Program-made: the position numbers and the translations under genes | Notes under the pieces: model-generated | Seen by the model: only the letters and a program-made list of their open reading frames with translations | Databases searched by the model: none | What the model was told of the DNA's origin: nothing | Part shown: one piece after another, positions 31,623 to 42,587 of the stretch | Position numbering within the stretch: the stretch's first letter is position 1 | Layout: every line of letters begins with the position of its first letter | Assembly: GCF_000227135.1 (NCBI RefSeq) | Contig: NC_018246.1 | Location: 8,537-72,536 of the forward strand | Source: Leishmania donovani | Lineage: Eukaryota; Euglenozoa; Kinetoplastea; Trypanosomatida; Trypanosomatidae | DNA: 64,000 nt | Direction of reading: 5' to 3'

Positions 31623-33754
31623 GATGCACGTGAGCGGATCGAAATAATGGCAGACACTCAAAACGAGAGGAAAGCGGGAAGAGGGAGACGCTTCTCCGCA
31701 GTAGGGGGCGGAGGCAACAAGCGAAAGCGAAGAAAGAAAAGAAAACATAAGGAGGTATAAGCGTCCGAAGGGGCGGGGTATAGGCACTGCACTCTCTTTT
31801 TCCGTGTCTGTCTCGACTCCCGCGTTCACGCGGCGTTGCTTTACCCGATGCGCCGCACAGCAACGGAGACAGAAGGTGCGATAAAGAGGACAAGAGAGAA
31901 CGACGGTTGTTGGCACACCAGTACAAGACGAAAGGTTCTCGAGATCACGGGCAGGAGTACGCCTCCCTCCTCTCCCTCCCACAACTCGCCGTCTCTCGCG
32001 GAAGGGACGTCAATTCGCGTTGGCGAAACGTGGAATGCGGATGAAAAAAAACACACAAGATCAATCGCAGTAGCTGGAGGGAACTGTGAAAGAAGAAAAG
32101 GTGCACAAACAGAAATAGCGAAAAGATATGCGTGAGGGAGATGCAGCACGGCAGTGCTACTGCCAATGATGCACGTATGACTGAAAGGCTTCTCTCTGCT
32201 GAGAATGTCGTTGCTGTGTTAAGGTCAACAGCAGAAAGACGTGTAGCGACGGCAGAGACAACGAGAGAAGCTGAGGTGGGGCGTCTGTGAGTAGTGTTTA
32301 GCGGTGAGGCAAGACTTCTTGCATAGACGTCACCGAAAGCCTCCTGAAAATCGTCAAGAATGCGGAAGACAGACAGCACCAACGCTTTGCTGCCGCTTTT
32401 CTACTCTTCACGTTTTCGTTTTTGCTTCTGCCACTGTACCAGCCGCCGATGCGCAGACAATCTGCCCCTCCCCCGACCTCCTTACACGCTCACCCGCGCG
32501 CGCGCCTGAACGAGAGGACGAAAAGGGAACGAAGGGCGTCGTCGCTCACCCTCGCAATGTGTGTTGCATTCAAGTGCGCCAGCGCAGTGGATAATGGAAA
32601 GGCACTCCTCGCACGTGGCAAGTGTTGTGCTCAGCAGAGGGGTTCGGGAGTGAGAGAAGAGAGAAAATATGCGTGCCCCTGCAGCAGTCCTTGCGCTTAT
32701 TTTCTTTTGCTTGTCTCGACCTCCTCCTGCCTGAGTGCTTGTCTACGATCCTTGTCCCTTCTGTTGCTTTAGACGGTGTCCGTTCGACTCACAGAACAGC
32801 GCTCTGTAGTCGAGCGATTGGCACTTACGCAGCCCTGCGTGGTGCTATCTGTTCCCACAACAAAGAGGGGAACAAAGAAAAAAATAGCCCCTCAGCGGGC
32901 TGCGCCTATGAGGAACTAAAGTGATGCACTCTTCCTGCTTAGCTCCGTAGTTTTGAAAGGGGGCAGTGGGTAGTGTTGTATCTGCTTCCAGTGGGCGAGA
33001 GAAACGAAAGACTCGATGGCATGCAAAAGCGAGAGGCAGACACGGAGTGAGAAGCGGTGAAAGTGGTGAGGGAGAGCAAATCGCCGCTCACGGCAACACC
33101 CAAAAGCAGGTTGAAGCCGAGACTGGGATGGCGTCATCGCGCGCAGCTCACAATGGCTTTCACTCGCTGACTTCAGAGAGAGTAGCTGCAAAGAGTGGTG
33201 ACGCAGTTTTCAAGCTGTAGCCCCCCCATCCGACACCCTTCCTGACACCTTTGGTGTTCTGGCATGGAGCTGCCTGAAAGGAGACCGAAAAACACGTAAG
33301 GAGCCAAGGGCGGTGCTGTCCCTGGCCCCCTACTCTGCCGCTGCGGTGACCGGTGAGATGAACGATGAAGGTATAAGAAAACGTTCTTGCCCAGTGCTAC
33401 TATTGCGTGTCTTTTTCATTGTCAAAACATTTTGTGCACACTTAAGGTGAACTCGGTGGAACAGCATCCTTGTCGTTCTCGTTTCCTTTGTCATGCCGGC
33501 GTGTGTTTGTGCGCGGTGCCGGCTCCTGCGCTCACACTTGCTTGCGGGCGCTTGCAGCACTCCACCACTTCAACGCTGTCATTATCCTTTCCTTTGCGTT
33601 CTCGCCTTCCGTTGGCACTCCTGCTACGTCTTTACGTGAAGCGAATTGCTGAGGAAAGGGTGGGAAGAGTGAGAAGCCCCGGGCACAAAACGCAACAGAG
33701 GCGCCAGAGCTATCAAAACCAATAAACGGCGAAGAGAGACGGGAGGCAGGAGAA

Positions 33755-33774
33755 CCACACACACACACACACAC
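33755..33774. repeat. (CA)n microsatellite
   Basis: Uninterrupted CA dinucleotides just outside the A-rich end of the SIDER2 copy at 33813. Confidence 0.9.
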
Positions 33775-33812
33775 GAAGCCCAGACGAGAAAGGAGTTGGC
33801 GGAAAGACGAAG

Positions 33813-34398
33813 CTTTCTTTTCCCGGCGCGCCCATCCTCCGCCATACAGCACGAGCTCCACTCCACCCTACCCCTCACAGCCTGTCACAGGCCCCCATTC
33901 CGCGCGGTGCGAAGCAGCGCTAGAAGCGCGTTACAGCAATGCGCCGACACAGTCATCGGAGCGCCGTCTCTGCCTCAAACTCTGCCCACCCGCCCACCAA
34001 GCAGGCTGCCTCACAGTCGCTTCCCATTGTGCTGCTCGCCACCCGGCGCATCACCCTCCGGGTGGCACACAAGCGCCCTCGCTAGCAGGGCAGTGAGGGC
34101 CGGGCGAAATACGCTCGAGTCACGCTCACACTCTAGCCATCATATGGATGGCACAAATATGCTCACAATCACAGGTCGCTCCGGCGCAGCGCCATCCAGC
34201 ACCCCGGCCGCCGACATCAGTAGCGATAAGTCGCTCTGACCTCCCACACGCCGTAGGTGCCTGGCCCTATCAGCAGCAGAAGTGCCTCGGCACTGGCGGG
34301 GGACAGGGGCGGGCGGCTGCTCGGCATTCCCACAGAGTGGGGGTACTGGACCGCGGATACCACGCACTGAGGCGTTCCCTACCACCGCCATCAGGGGA
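33813..34398 (-). mobile_element. SIDER2-like retroposon, copy A (full length)
   Basis: About 585 bp, nearly identical to the copies at 44.7 and 50.3-51.5 kb. On the minus strand it begins near 34398 with CCCC, then AACGCCTCAGTGCGTGG, and carries GGTCCAGTACCCCCACTC then GGGAATGCCGAGC. This resembles the ~79-nt signature of trypanosomatid ingi/L1Tc-clade retroposons (recalled). It ends at the left with an A-rich tail (CCGGGAAAAGAAAG). Length, A-tail, dispersion and placement in a 3' UTR in sense orientation fit SIDER2, which is known to destabilise or translationally regulate Leishmania mRNAs. It lies downstream of the MPK9-like kinase. I saw no clear target-site duplication. Confidence 0.75.
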
Positions 34399-34853
34399 TG
34401 TGATTGGCTTGATCGACGAAAAAAGAAGGGCAGATTCGGGAGCACCCCAATCATGTTCGCAAGCAAGCACGTACAACCGCTAGCAAAGACAAACGCGAGT
34501 TTAACAATCGAAAAAAAAAAACAAAGAAACAGAAGAGCGGCAGAGCAAGCGTGGAAGAGGTAAAGATAGAGCGCTCGAAAACAGACAAAAAAGAGGCCCA
34601 GAGGAATATGAAAGAGTGTACCGTCGAAGGCGGCGGGAGACTTTGGGAAGAGCACGGCATGGCATAAAAAAAAAGAGGAAAGAAAAAGATAAGCAGTCAA
34701 GTCGAGCAAACACCCACAGAAAAGGAGAGAATGAGGAGATCTACTACACATATAATCTCTTCTGTTCCCTTTTAGCAGGTTTTGAATGCGATCTCCCGAG
34801 GCACCTGCTGGCGGTTCTGTGAAGCGAAACAAAAGATGAAAAAATAAAATAAA

Positions 34854-34879
34854 ATAGGGGCGATATATATCGCCCCTAT
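34854..34879. repeat. Perfect 26-nt palindrome
   Basis: Each arm is ATAGGGGCGATAT and the two arms meet without a spacer. It can form a cruciform or an RNA hairpin with a TA-rich apex. It lies about 460 bp 5' of SIDER2 copy A, in the 3' UTR of the MPK9-like kinase. Confidence 0.9.
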
Positions 34880-36376
34880 ACCTGTGCGTGCGCGCGTGCG
34901 TGTTGGCAGACCCTGTGCTGCTTGCCACCTGCGACGCCTGGCACCATTAAAGGAAAACAGATAGAGCCCACGGGCACCAGCACAGGCAAACATGTGAATA
35001 GTACAAAAGGGAGAAGCCGTACGCACGCAGCACGCTGCATGCAGTGCTGCAGCAACACAACAACGGCAGCACATAGATCGACGAGAGGTGCGGAACAAGA
35101 AAAGAGTAAAGAGAAGCCGAGGAACAAAGAGAGAAGCGGCCACTACATTACACAAACGCATACACACGCCCTCCGCGTGAGGAAAACAGGTGAAGAGAAC
35201 AAAGTCGTCGCCACATGTTTTACCACCAACGTTACTCCCAAGCCACCACGTATACATAACGCACACGCTCTTGCGAATTCGCCGTTCTCTCTCTGCCTTT
35301 CCTTGTCTTCGACTTCCTATAGCTGGCAAGCACCGGAAAAAGAAGAGCGAGGGAGAGAGCCAGCGATGAGAAACGGCGAAAACCAAAAAAAAAGGATCGG
35401 TGGAGAAGGAAAAAGCGAAAACGAAACGTGGAGAGGAGCGTAGCTTACATCAGACTGAACTCACAAACGGATGCACTCACGGGCGGATACACATGAAACC
35501 AACAAGGAAAAGCGCGGAATAAAAGACGTGAGTAAGAGACGAGAGTGAGAGAGTCAAAGAAAACAGAGCACACAAAACGAGGGGAGAACTAGAAGAGACA
35601 GAAGAGGGGGAAACGTGGAAGGAGTGTGGCACCGGATCAAGCCGGCGTGGCGGGGAGAGGGGGGTCCGTTTCGCTCCAAAAAGACGGAAAGGCTGTGGGG
35701 TGTGAGGGGGAGGGGGCGCTGTCCCTTTAGAGAGTCTAAGAGGTACCGCAATGAGCTACGGGGATAGCAATGGAGAGAGAGCCTGATAACGGGAGACCTC
35801 TCGATATAGATGTAGTGCGGCACATCGAAGGAGGAGAGAATCCGCAAAACAGCACCAAAAAAAGGTGAAGCACATAGTGAATGAAGCAGGTGGAGCAGCG
35901 GCAGCAGTGCCAACAACTGCAAATCAGCTCGCACGCAGACACACACCTACACACAAATGGTACCAGAAGATGGGCTCTTTTTTTTCTGATGAGTCTTCCA
36001 CTGAGGGGCATTATCCTCATATGCACAGAGTACCCCGTCTCCCATTTCGTTCTCCCCTTGCGATCCCCCACAGAGATACAGATACAGACAAGCACACACA
36101 CACACAAAGACGCACGCGCGGCAGGACGGAAAGAGGAGAAAGAGGTGTGGATAAAGAAAACCCACAAGGAAAAACAAAGACAGACATGATGGTGATGGGG
36201 AGAAGAGTGAAAGCGACACAATATCCGCCACATCTCGACAACGAACCGCACGAGAGGGAGGTGGGGAAAGGCAGAGACACCACCCTTCACGCAGCACGCG
36301 CACACAGGGAAACTAGAAGAAAACCAACATGAGCAGGGGAGAGGGGCGCACGTCTGCATGTATGCGTCGTTATATC

Positions 36377-37600
36377 TCAGAAGTTGAACTCGTCGTCGCT
36401 GTCCACTGCATTTGGGACGGAAGTCTTGCGCTGCGTTGGTACAGAGCGGACCATGTTGCTGCTAGTCACGCCTCCCTGGAGAGCGCTGCTGCCCGAAAAT
36501 GGGGCAGAGGTGCTGCTAACGGAGAGCGGGCTGCGATTCCCCTGGTTGAACAGATTAGCGTACTTGAAGAGGGACGCGTTCGAGGTGGTTGGTGGCGGGC
36601 TGCTGTTGCTGGTCAAGCCCACATTCGACGTCGACTGCGCAGCAACCGCGCTGCTGGCGGCCAGTTGAAACGGGTTGTGCGGCTGGCCGGTGGCGATGCC
36701 AGCGTACAGCGCAGAGCTGCCGCCACTGCCAGTGAAATACGGGTGCTGCAGGCACTGCGTCGCGGTGGGTCGCTCCGCTGGGTTGAAACGCAGCATCTGC
36801 GCCATAAGGTCCACGGCCGCCGGCGGTGCCGTGGTGAGGATGTGGCGCAGCGGCGTTGGCGCGACGGTTGGGAAGCGCATGTTCATGCGGCGCGCTAGCT
36901 GGTACCCCTCGTCCCACTCATTGGGGGCCGGGGAGCCGAGCACGGAGCAAATTTTAAACAGCTGGTCGCTCTCTGAAGTACCCGGAAAGAGGGGACGGCA
37001 CAGGTAGAGCTCAGCAAAGATCACCGCGCACGCCCAGATGTCGACGGGGGAGTTGTAGTGCGTCGAGTGCAGCACAAGCTCCGGCGCGCGGTACCACCGT
37101 GTCGACACGTACTCCGTGAACGGTGGGCGGGAGCGAATCTCCTTCGCGAGGCCGAAGTCGGCGACCTTCACCAAGTCGCCCGAGATGAGCAAGTTCTCTG
37201 GCTTCAGGTCACGGTGCATAAAGCCAGCCTTGTGGATCGCCTGCACCCCGAGCAACGTCTGACACATGATACTGCGGATCTCTTTGTCACTAAAGGCCAT
37301 TGTGCCGCTCATTTCATTGGCACGTTGGCGCTGAATTTGAAATATATTCTTTTCGCAGTACTCGAAAATCATGAAAAGCTCTGTCTTCTCGCGCACCACT
37401 TCCTTCAGCTTCACCAGGTTGGGGTGCTGCACCTTGCGCAGCGACTGAATCTCGCGCAGCTGCAGGCACTCCTCCCAGCTGTGGAAGCGCTGCTTCATCT
37501 TCTTCACCGCCACGATTTCGCCAGTGCTCGTGTTTTGAGCTTTACTCACCGTTCCGAAGGATCCGTCGCCTAGCTGGCCCATCACCGTGTATCGCTCCAT
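36377..37600 (-). CDS. MPK9: RCK/MAPK-type protein kinase (probable MPK9)
   Basis: 407 residues. Kinase domain at about 4-289: GDGSFGTV (11-18), Lys33, HRDLKPENLL (129-138), DFG 148-150, a TEY activation motif at 162-164 followed by VSTRWYRAPE (165-174). The combination of TEY with the MAK/ICK/MOK-type catalytic core marks the RCK family, which controls cilium or flagellum length. The C-terminal tail (290-407) is Ser/Asn/Gln-rich and ends DSDDEFNF. From chromosomal position and family I take it as the orthologue of L. mexicana MPK9, recalled to set flagellar length; not checked. Start 37600 places residue 4 at the kinase fold; 14 further codons are open upstream. A SIDER2 element lies in its 3' flank. 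Confidence 0.85.
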   Translation of the reverse strand: MERYTVMGQLGDGSFGTVSKAQNTSTGEIVAVKKMKQRFHSWEECLQLREIQSLRKVQHPNLVKLKEVVREKTELFMIFEYCEKNIFQIQRQRANEMSGTMAFSDKEIRSIMCQTLLGVQAIHKAGFMHRDLKPENLLISGDLVKVADFGLAKEIRSRPPFTEYVSTRWYRAPELVLHSTHYNSPVDIWACAVIFAELYLCRPLFPGTSESDQLFKICSVLGSPAPNEWDEGYQLARRMNMRFPTVAPTPLRHILTTAPPAAVDLMAQMLRFNPAERPTATQCLQHPYFTGSGGSSALYAGIATGQPHNPFQLAASSAVAAQSTSNVGLTSNSSPPPTTSNASLFKYANLFNQGNRSPLSVSSTSAPFSGSSALQGGVTSSNMVRSVPTQRKTSVPNAVDSDDEFNF

Positions 37601-39181
37601 CTCTCCAACCCTAGAAGCGGCGCGAGAAGAGTACAAAAGCAACCAAGACCAAAAAAAAGGCTGAGGTTAGAAACCGAAACAGTCACCGTGGGTACGATGC
37701 GTGCGTTGGAGGGAGGGAGAGAGGCTCAGTTGTACTCAATGGAGGCCGCATGCAAATGGCCTACGGAGTGGGCGATGATTACCTCCGTATGTATGCGTGT
37801 ATGTGTGTGTGTGCGTGTGTGTGCGAAGGGGTAAGTGTGCCCACGTTGGCGCCGTAGTTGGAGGAGGGAGGGGAGCAAAAATGAAAAAGCGGCAACGACG
37901 TGAAGCCAGAGAATGCGAAAACAAAAAAATGAAGGCTAATGATTCCCGGGGAAGCGTTGTGGTGATGGTAATCGATGTCTCTTTCTGCCCTTTTCGATTG
38001 AATCTTGATGCTGTTGCTGGCTCTCCTTCGTACTGTCCCCCTCCACCGCGTAGAGTGATTACCTCTCACACACGTGCGCAGTTTAGCGCGCCTGCGTCAG
38101 GGCGTATGTCGCTGTGCCTGCACACAGGGATAAGTATGTCCGTGTGCGTGTGTGTGTGTGGCACTGGGAGGGAGTAAGTAGAAGGAGAACGGTAAAAAAA
38201 AAAAGGAAAGCAATGCAACAACGAGCACTTTCGCTGAATGTAAATGAAGTGAGAGTAGGCGTTCGGGGCAGCAAAGGTATGATGCAACAGAAACCAAAGA
38301 GAGGGGGGAAGAGTGGGTGACTGAAGAAGTCAAATAGATGCAGTTGATGATGGAGGGAGCACGTAGGCAGGCGCACAGAAACACGCACACGCACACACAT
38401 ATGGCAATGAGTGGAGCGCGCGGTGTCGAGACCTTCATTTTCTCTCTTGTTCATTTTGCTGACGCTGCTACCGTTGCACCGCTTGTGCGCATCGAGCCTG
38501 CAGTCAAGCCAAGCAAAGGAATAGGAAGCAGGGACGGAGGTGGCGAGATTCTCGAATCTCTTCCGTGTCTCTTTTCGTACGTGACGTTCTGAAGGCAGAA
38601 CGTCACTTTCGCTCTCCAGCGCACAAAAAGTCTCCGCCCACTCTCGCTCCTCTCCTCTCTTCGCACACGCGTCTCCTCACCTCCCACGATGATTGCGCGC
38701 GCACTCACGGGGCGCTGAGCACGGTATTCGCTCGTCTTCAGAGCGAAATGAGAACAACACAGATACGTAGAGAGAGAGTGGCCGTGAAAAAAAAAGTTGA
38801 AGGGAGCGAAAGGCCTCAGCAGCGCGTCAGCGTCCACTTTTTATTCGACTCCGAATGGCCGCGGACTTCTTTTCGTCTCGTTTGCTCCGTTCACGTTGAA
38901 GACTTCGTGGGCGCATTTCGCTGTTCTCGCCTCCTATTGTTTTTTTTTTCGTGTAAACCACGACATGCACGCGTTCACACACACGCAATGAGGAAGAGAC
39001 TCGATCAAGACGAACGCTTCATATGGTCGCTCTCGCCAATCTGTCTTCGTCCTTCGTCTTATTCGGCTCCCTCACGCCAGCTCGCAGGTCAGAACTAGGG
39101 TGATGCAGTGCGCGGTCACCGACAGCCGGCAGGGCGGTGCTGCCGCCGGAAAGAGAGAAGCGCGTGCTTCATTTCGTCCGC
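37601..39181 (-). other. Intergenic/UTR between MBF1 and MPK9-like kinase
   Basis: No gene supported. It includes TG-rich sequence 37790-37825 and 38144-38161, an 11-bp-stem hairpin (38581-38606) and T/A runs at 38192-38203 and 38940-38950. Confidence 0.6.
38581..38606 (-). repeat. Inverted repeat: 11-bp perfect stem, 4-nt loop
   Basis: GTGACGTTCTG and CAGAACGTCAC are exact inverse complements separated by AAGG. In the transcript (minus strand) it would form a stable hairpin with a CCTT loop in the MBF1 3' flank. Confidence 0.85.
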
Positions 39182-39673
39182 CTACTCCTGAGGCTTCGGA
39201 GTAGGGCGAGTCTTGCCCATCGGTTCGCCAGCCTTGGCGCCGCGCAAGTGCACGCCGAGCGCCTTCTCCATCTTCACAATAACTCGCTCTTCCTGCACCG
39301 CCTTACCGCTCTCGTACTCGGCCACTACGGACACACGCTCAGAAATGCGCTGGGCCAGATCCTGCTGCGACCAGTTCAGAGCCTGGCGCTCCTTCATAAT
39401 ACGCACGCGGAGGTGCGGATCCACCTTCTTTACCTTCAGCGTCTCGTTGTCCTCGTCGAGCTTCTTCGCGTTCGCGCCCGCGCTGACGGCCTGCTGGTTG
39501 AAACGCTGATGTTCCTTCCGCTGCACCTGCACGTTTTGGCCGCTTTGCACTGCACGGTTGGCATCGCGCTCCGTCACTTTGCGAGGCTGAGCGGAGCCGC
39601 CGCCGCCGCGCTGCTGGAAGTTGAAGCGCTGCTCCTCCCAGTCCTGGCCTGTTGGGATAGCTCCCCTCGGCAT
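39182..39673 (-). CDS. MBF1: Multiprotein bridging factor 1
   Basis: 163 residues. MBF1 is a conserved small coactivator, and in yeast also a ribosome-associated protein preventing frameshifting on stalled ribosomes. Residues 8-75 form the MBF1 N-terminal domain (DWEEQRFNFQQRG, RDANRAVQSGQNVQVQRK). A Cro/C1-type helix-turn-helix lies at about 85-142 (VRIMKERQALNWSQQDLAQRI and VAEYESGKAVQ). The C-terminal tail is short and Lys/Pro-rich. Length is close to that of other MBF1 proteins (about 140-160). Start 39673 is the first ATG, preceded by a TG repeat in the leader. Because trypanosomatids regulate little at transcription, the ribosome-quality role is the more likely one. Confidence 0.94.
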   Translation of the reverse strand: MPRGAIPTGQDWEEQRFNFQQRGGGGSAQPRKVTERDANRAVQSGQNVQVQRKEHQRFNQQAVSAGANAKKLDEDNETLKVKKVDPHLRVRIMKERQALNWSQQDLAQRISERVSVVAEYESGKAVQEERVIVKMEKALGVHLRGAKAGEPMGKTRPTPKPQE

Positions 39674-39723
39674 TTCCGGTCGCTTGCCTTTGATAGAAGT
39701 AGTTGTGTGAGAAACAGTGTGTC

Positions 39724-39741
39724 GTGTGTGTGTGTGTGTGT
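39724..39741. repeat. (GT)n microsatellite in the MBF1 5' flank
   Basis: Nine uninterrupted GT units on the plus strand; about 50 nt before the MBF1 start codon, so possibly in or near its leader. Confidence 0.85.
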
Positions 39742-41875
39742 ATACAACAACAGAAGTACCCCGGCAAAAGATGAGGTGAGGCTGTCAATGAAAAAAAAAG
39801 GAATATATCCGTGTGATGTGTTAGTGCTCACACAAACACGTGGATGTCGGTAGCTGTGTTCGCTTGCGAGTTGAACAATTCTGAAGTGCGACACATGTAA
39901 AAGTGCCCAAGAGAGGAGAGAAAAGCAAGAAGTCGGGGAGAGGAGAACAAAGGGGTGTGGAGTGATAAAGAAGAATCAGTGGGAGAAATATAGAAGGTGC
40001 GAGTCGGTGTCATATCGTGACGACTGAAACTGGTAACACCCGTGCATCATCGGGAAGGGGAGGTAACGGACCAAAGTCGCGAGAATTCTCAGACGGGGGT
40101 GGGGTGCTACGCACCAATCCGAGGATAACTGGAGATACACACATTGCGAGAGAGGGGCCCGTATGTTGCCCTCACAGACATCTCCCTCCGCGCTGTCGAA
40201 TTTTGGCGCACACAAATCCCTCTGTCTTCTCCATCGCGTCAGCACACGTCGTCAGAGTCGCTGCTTGCTCAGCTGTTTTTTTTTTCCTGTTGTTGCTTGT
40301 GTTCTTTATAGCCAATTGTCATCACACTCAGTCACACTCATCAAGGAAAACAAAAACAGAAAGAGAAGAACACATGTAGTGTGTGCGTGTGTGTGCGTAT
40401 TCGTGTTCAGTGTCATCACGGCTTGCGGAAGGGGTGAGGTAAGAAGGCGGAGTTGTGACTCTCTGCAACTGAGGAATATGAAGCGGTGCCAGAGACAACC
40501 AGGGAAGCTGAGGAGGACGCATGACACACACAAAAAGGAAGTGCAGATCACCGGCGATGAGGAGCACACAACAACGAAGCACACAAACACGTCGCTCTTC
40601 TTGTCTTCTGCTTTGTTCTTTTTTGTGTTTCTCGCGCCTCCTCCTTTGTCTCTCCTTACTGCGAAGCTGCCCGACTACACTGAGGCGGAGAGAGGAGCAA
40701 GGGAAGGCCGCTTCCATGCCGTACATATGCCCATTGGAGACGTGGGAAAGGAGTGCCTCGGGGTCACAGAGAGGAGCGGCGAGGACGATGAAGGGGCGAC
40801 AGGGAGGTGAGGAGGTGAGAGCCCGACTTACCAGTGTATTTTCCGCTTTCTCTACAGTGTCTTCGCCACCTCCTTCCTGCGACACACATAGGCATACGCA
40901 TATCACCCACGCAGACACGTGCGCCGATGCTGTGAAAGCAGAAGAGAAAGAAAGAGTAAAGGAGGGAGGTGATAGGTAACTCCTCCTCTCTTCCTTTCTT
41001 CAACGTGAGGAGGAGTGGCACATGCACGTCAGCGTGTGTGTTCTTGTGTGTACACACGCATGTGCGCTCAAGTGAGTGGTGAAGAGGCGCACGTGAGCAC
41101 GCACGTGATTGTACGGTGCGGCCATTTCGCTGTTCTCCTCCTCTACGTGGAAGCGCGCCTTCTTTGTTCGAGGAAACCGTTCGGTTACCCCCAGAAATAC
41201 GTCGAGAAAATAGGAAAATAGATAATGGCGAGTGGGTGCGAAATGCATACAAGGTGAAATCGGAAGTAAATCGAGCGACGAAAGCTGCGGCGTGGAGCGA
41301 GCAAGGAGGAGAGTTGGTGGACGGTCAGGCACGATGAGGAACAAGACGGATATGGTCCTGCACGTTGAGGGAAGGGGAGGCGCAAGAAAAGCAGATACTC
41401 GTCACGCAAACCTACGCAAATACACATGCAAAAACACTCAGTTGGTTTCGTGCCCGAAGGCAAACGTGGACTCTGAACCGCAGACACTCGCACGCACGCA
41501 CACACATATACATCCACATGCACCTACACGCAGCACTGCGCCTTCACATCAAAAAGTGCTAACCATACACGTGTGTATGGCATCGCACGGTAGCAAAAGA
41601 AAAAAAAAAACAGGCGAAGCACATGCACACACGCACACCAGCATTATCACTCTGACACATGCTCACAGATGCGAACACGCGCACGCACAGGGAGGAGGAG
41701 GGGGGCGAAGAGGGAGAGACAGACTCACGTACGTATGGGGAGGGAGGGCGTAAGAAAAGTCAACAGCACAAAGACAAAGAGGCAGACTGAAACAAAAATA
41801 GAGTGGAAAATGAGCGTGTTTTTATGTTAGCCAAAGACAAGTCGCGAACTTTATTTTTGTTTGTTCTCCTTTTCG

Positions 41876-41904
41876 CCCCCCCCCCCCACCTCCCCGGGGG
41901 GGGG
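41876..41904. repeat. C12 / G9 homopolymer inverted repeat
   Basis: A run of 12 C, a short ACCT spacer and CCCC, then 9 G. It can fold as a G:C hairpin or a G-quadruplex on the minus strand. Confidence 0.8.
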
Positions 41905-42587
41905 AGTTAAAACGAGATGAAAAATGAGAAGTCAGAGGAAAACCGATGTGAGAGAGAGGAAAAAGACGTAGCAAACATTAAATCCTCATCAACAGACGCA
42001 CAGACACACGCACACACAGACGCACTTGTGCCTCTAACATTACATTGCTCTCATTGGAATTCCACCGCGTACGAGATACGCCAGCACGCATACACACACG
42101 CGCACCCTCCCTCGAATCCCGGTCCTTGGAAAGCACACACAACACACATCGCGAACGGCAAAAACAACGGCGTGCCTTGAAGATGTGAGCGGTGACAAGG
42201 TGAGAGAGACGTGAGATGCACACGAACTCGCGCATCAACACACAACCCCCACAAAGACTGGCGTGCGCAGCTACGAGAAAGATAACCACACAGATACACA
42301 CTGTCACACACCTCGGAGAGGGGCTCGAAGAAGCCGGAAAGGAAAGACGGCGCTTCGTCCGCTTCACTACCCGGGAAAAAAAGCAACCGAGCAGAAACTA
42401 AGTGCCGTGTGGAGAAGGTAGTTTCTCGTTCTCCAGGGCGAATGTGGTCGGTGTCGGGACACAGGGAGTGCCGTATTGAAGTCAATCCACATCGTCTTCG
42501 GATACCACCGTCGAACTCCAACGCCCTTTCCACTAGGAAGTCAGCACAAATCATTACGTTACATAACAACCTCACTGCTCTCACTCC

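Larger units (their letters stand above)
31623..36376 (-). other. Intergenic/UTR (4.7 kb) downstream of the MPK9-like kinase, with SIDER2
   Basis: No protein gene is supported. It contains one complete SIDER2-like retroposon (33813-34398), a CA repeat (33755-33774), a perfect 26-nt palindrome (34854-34879) and purine-rich plus-strand tracts 35340-35430 and 35500-35720. The ORF of about 260 codons crossing 34140-34928 is retroposon plus UTR-like sequence. Confidence 0.65.
39674..42587 (-). other. Intergenic/UTR (2.9 kb) between ADP/ATP carrier and MBF1
   Basis: No gene supported. It has a TG repeat at 39724-39741 just upstream of MBF1, T-run 40277-40286, a C12...G9 inverted run (41876-41904), A-rich tract 41599-41611 and, at 42435-42587, a carrier 3' flank that recurs exactly at 48536-48688. 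Confidence 0.65.

Noticed and set aside
34140..34928. Minus-strand ORF of about 260 codons, hydrophobic in its first half
   Set aside because: Its C-terminal third is SIDER2 sequence translated (the same ending recurs as 80-85-codon ORFs at the other copies) and the rest is pyrimidine-rich spacer that gives Leu/Phe/Ser by composition.
42100..42130. Possible tRNA box B near a TCGAATCCC string
   Set aside because: The preceding GGT and the acceptor/anticodon arms are missing on both strands.
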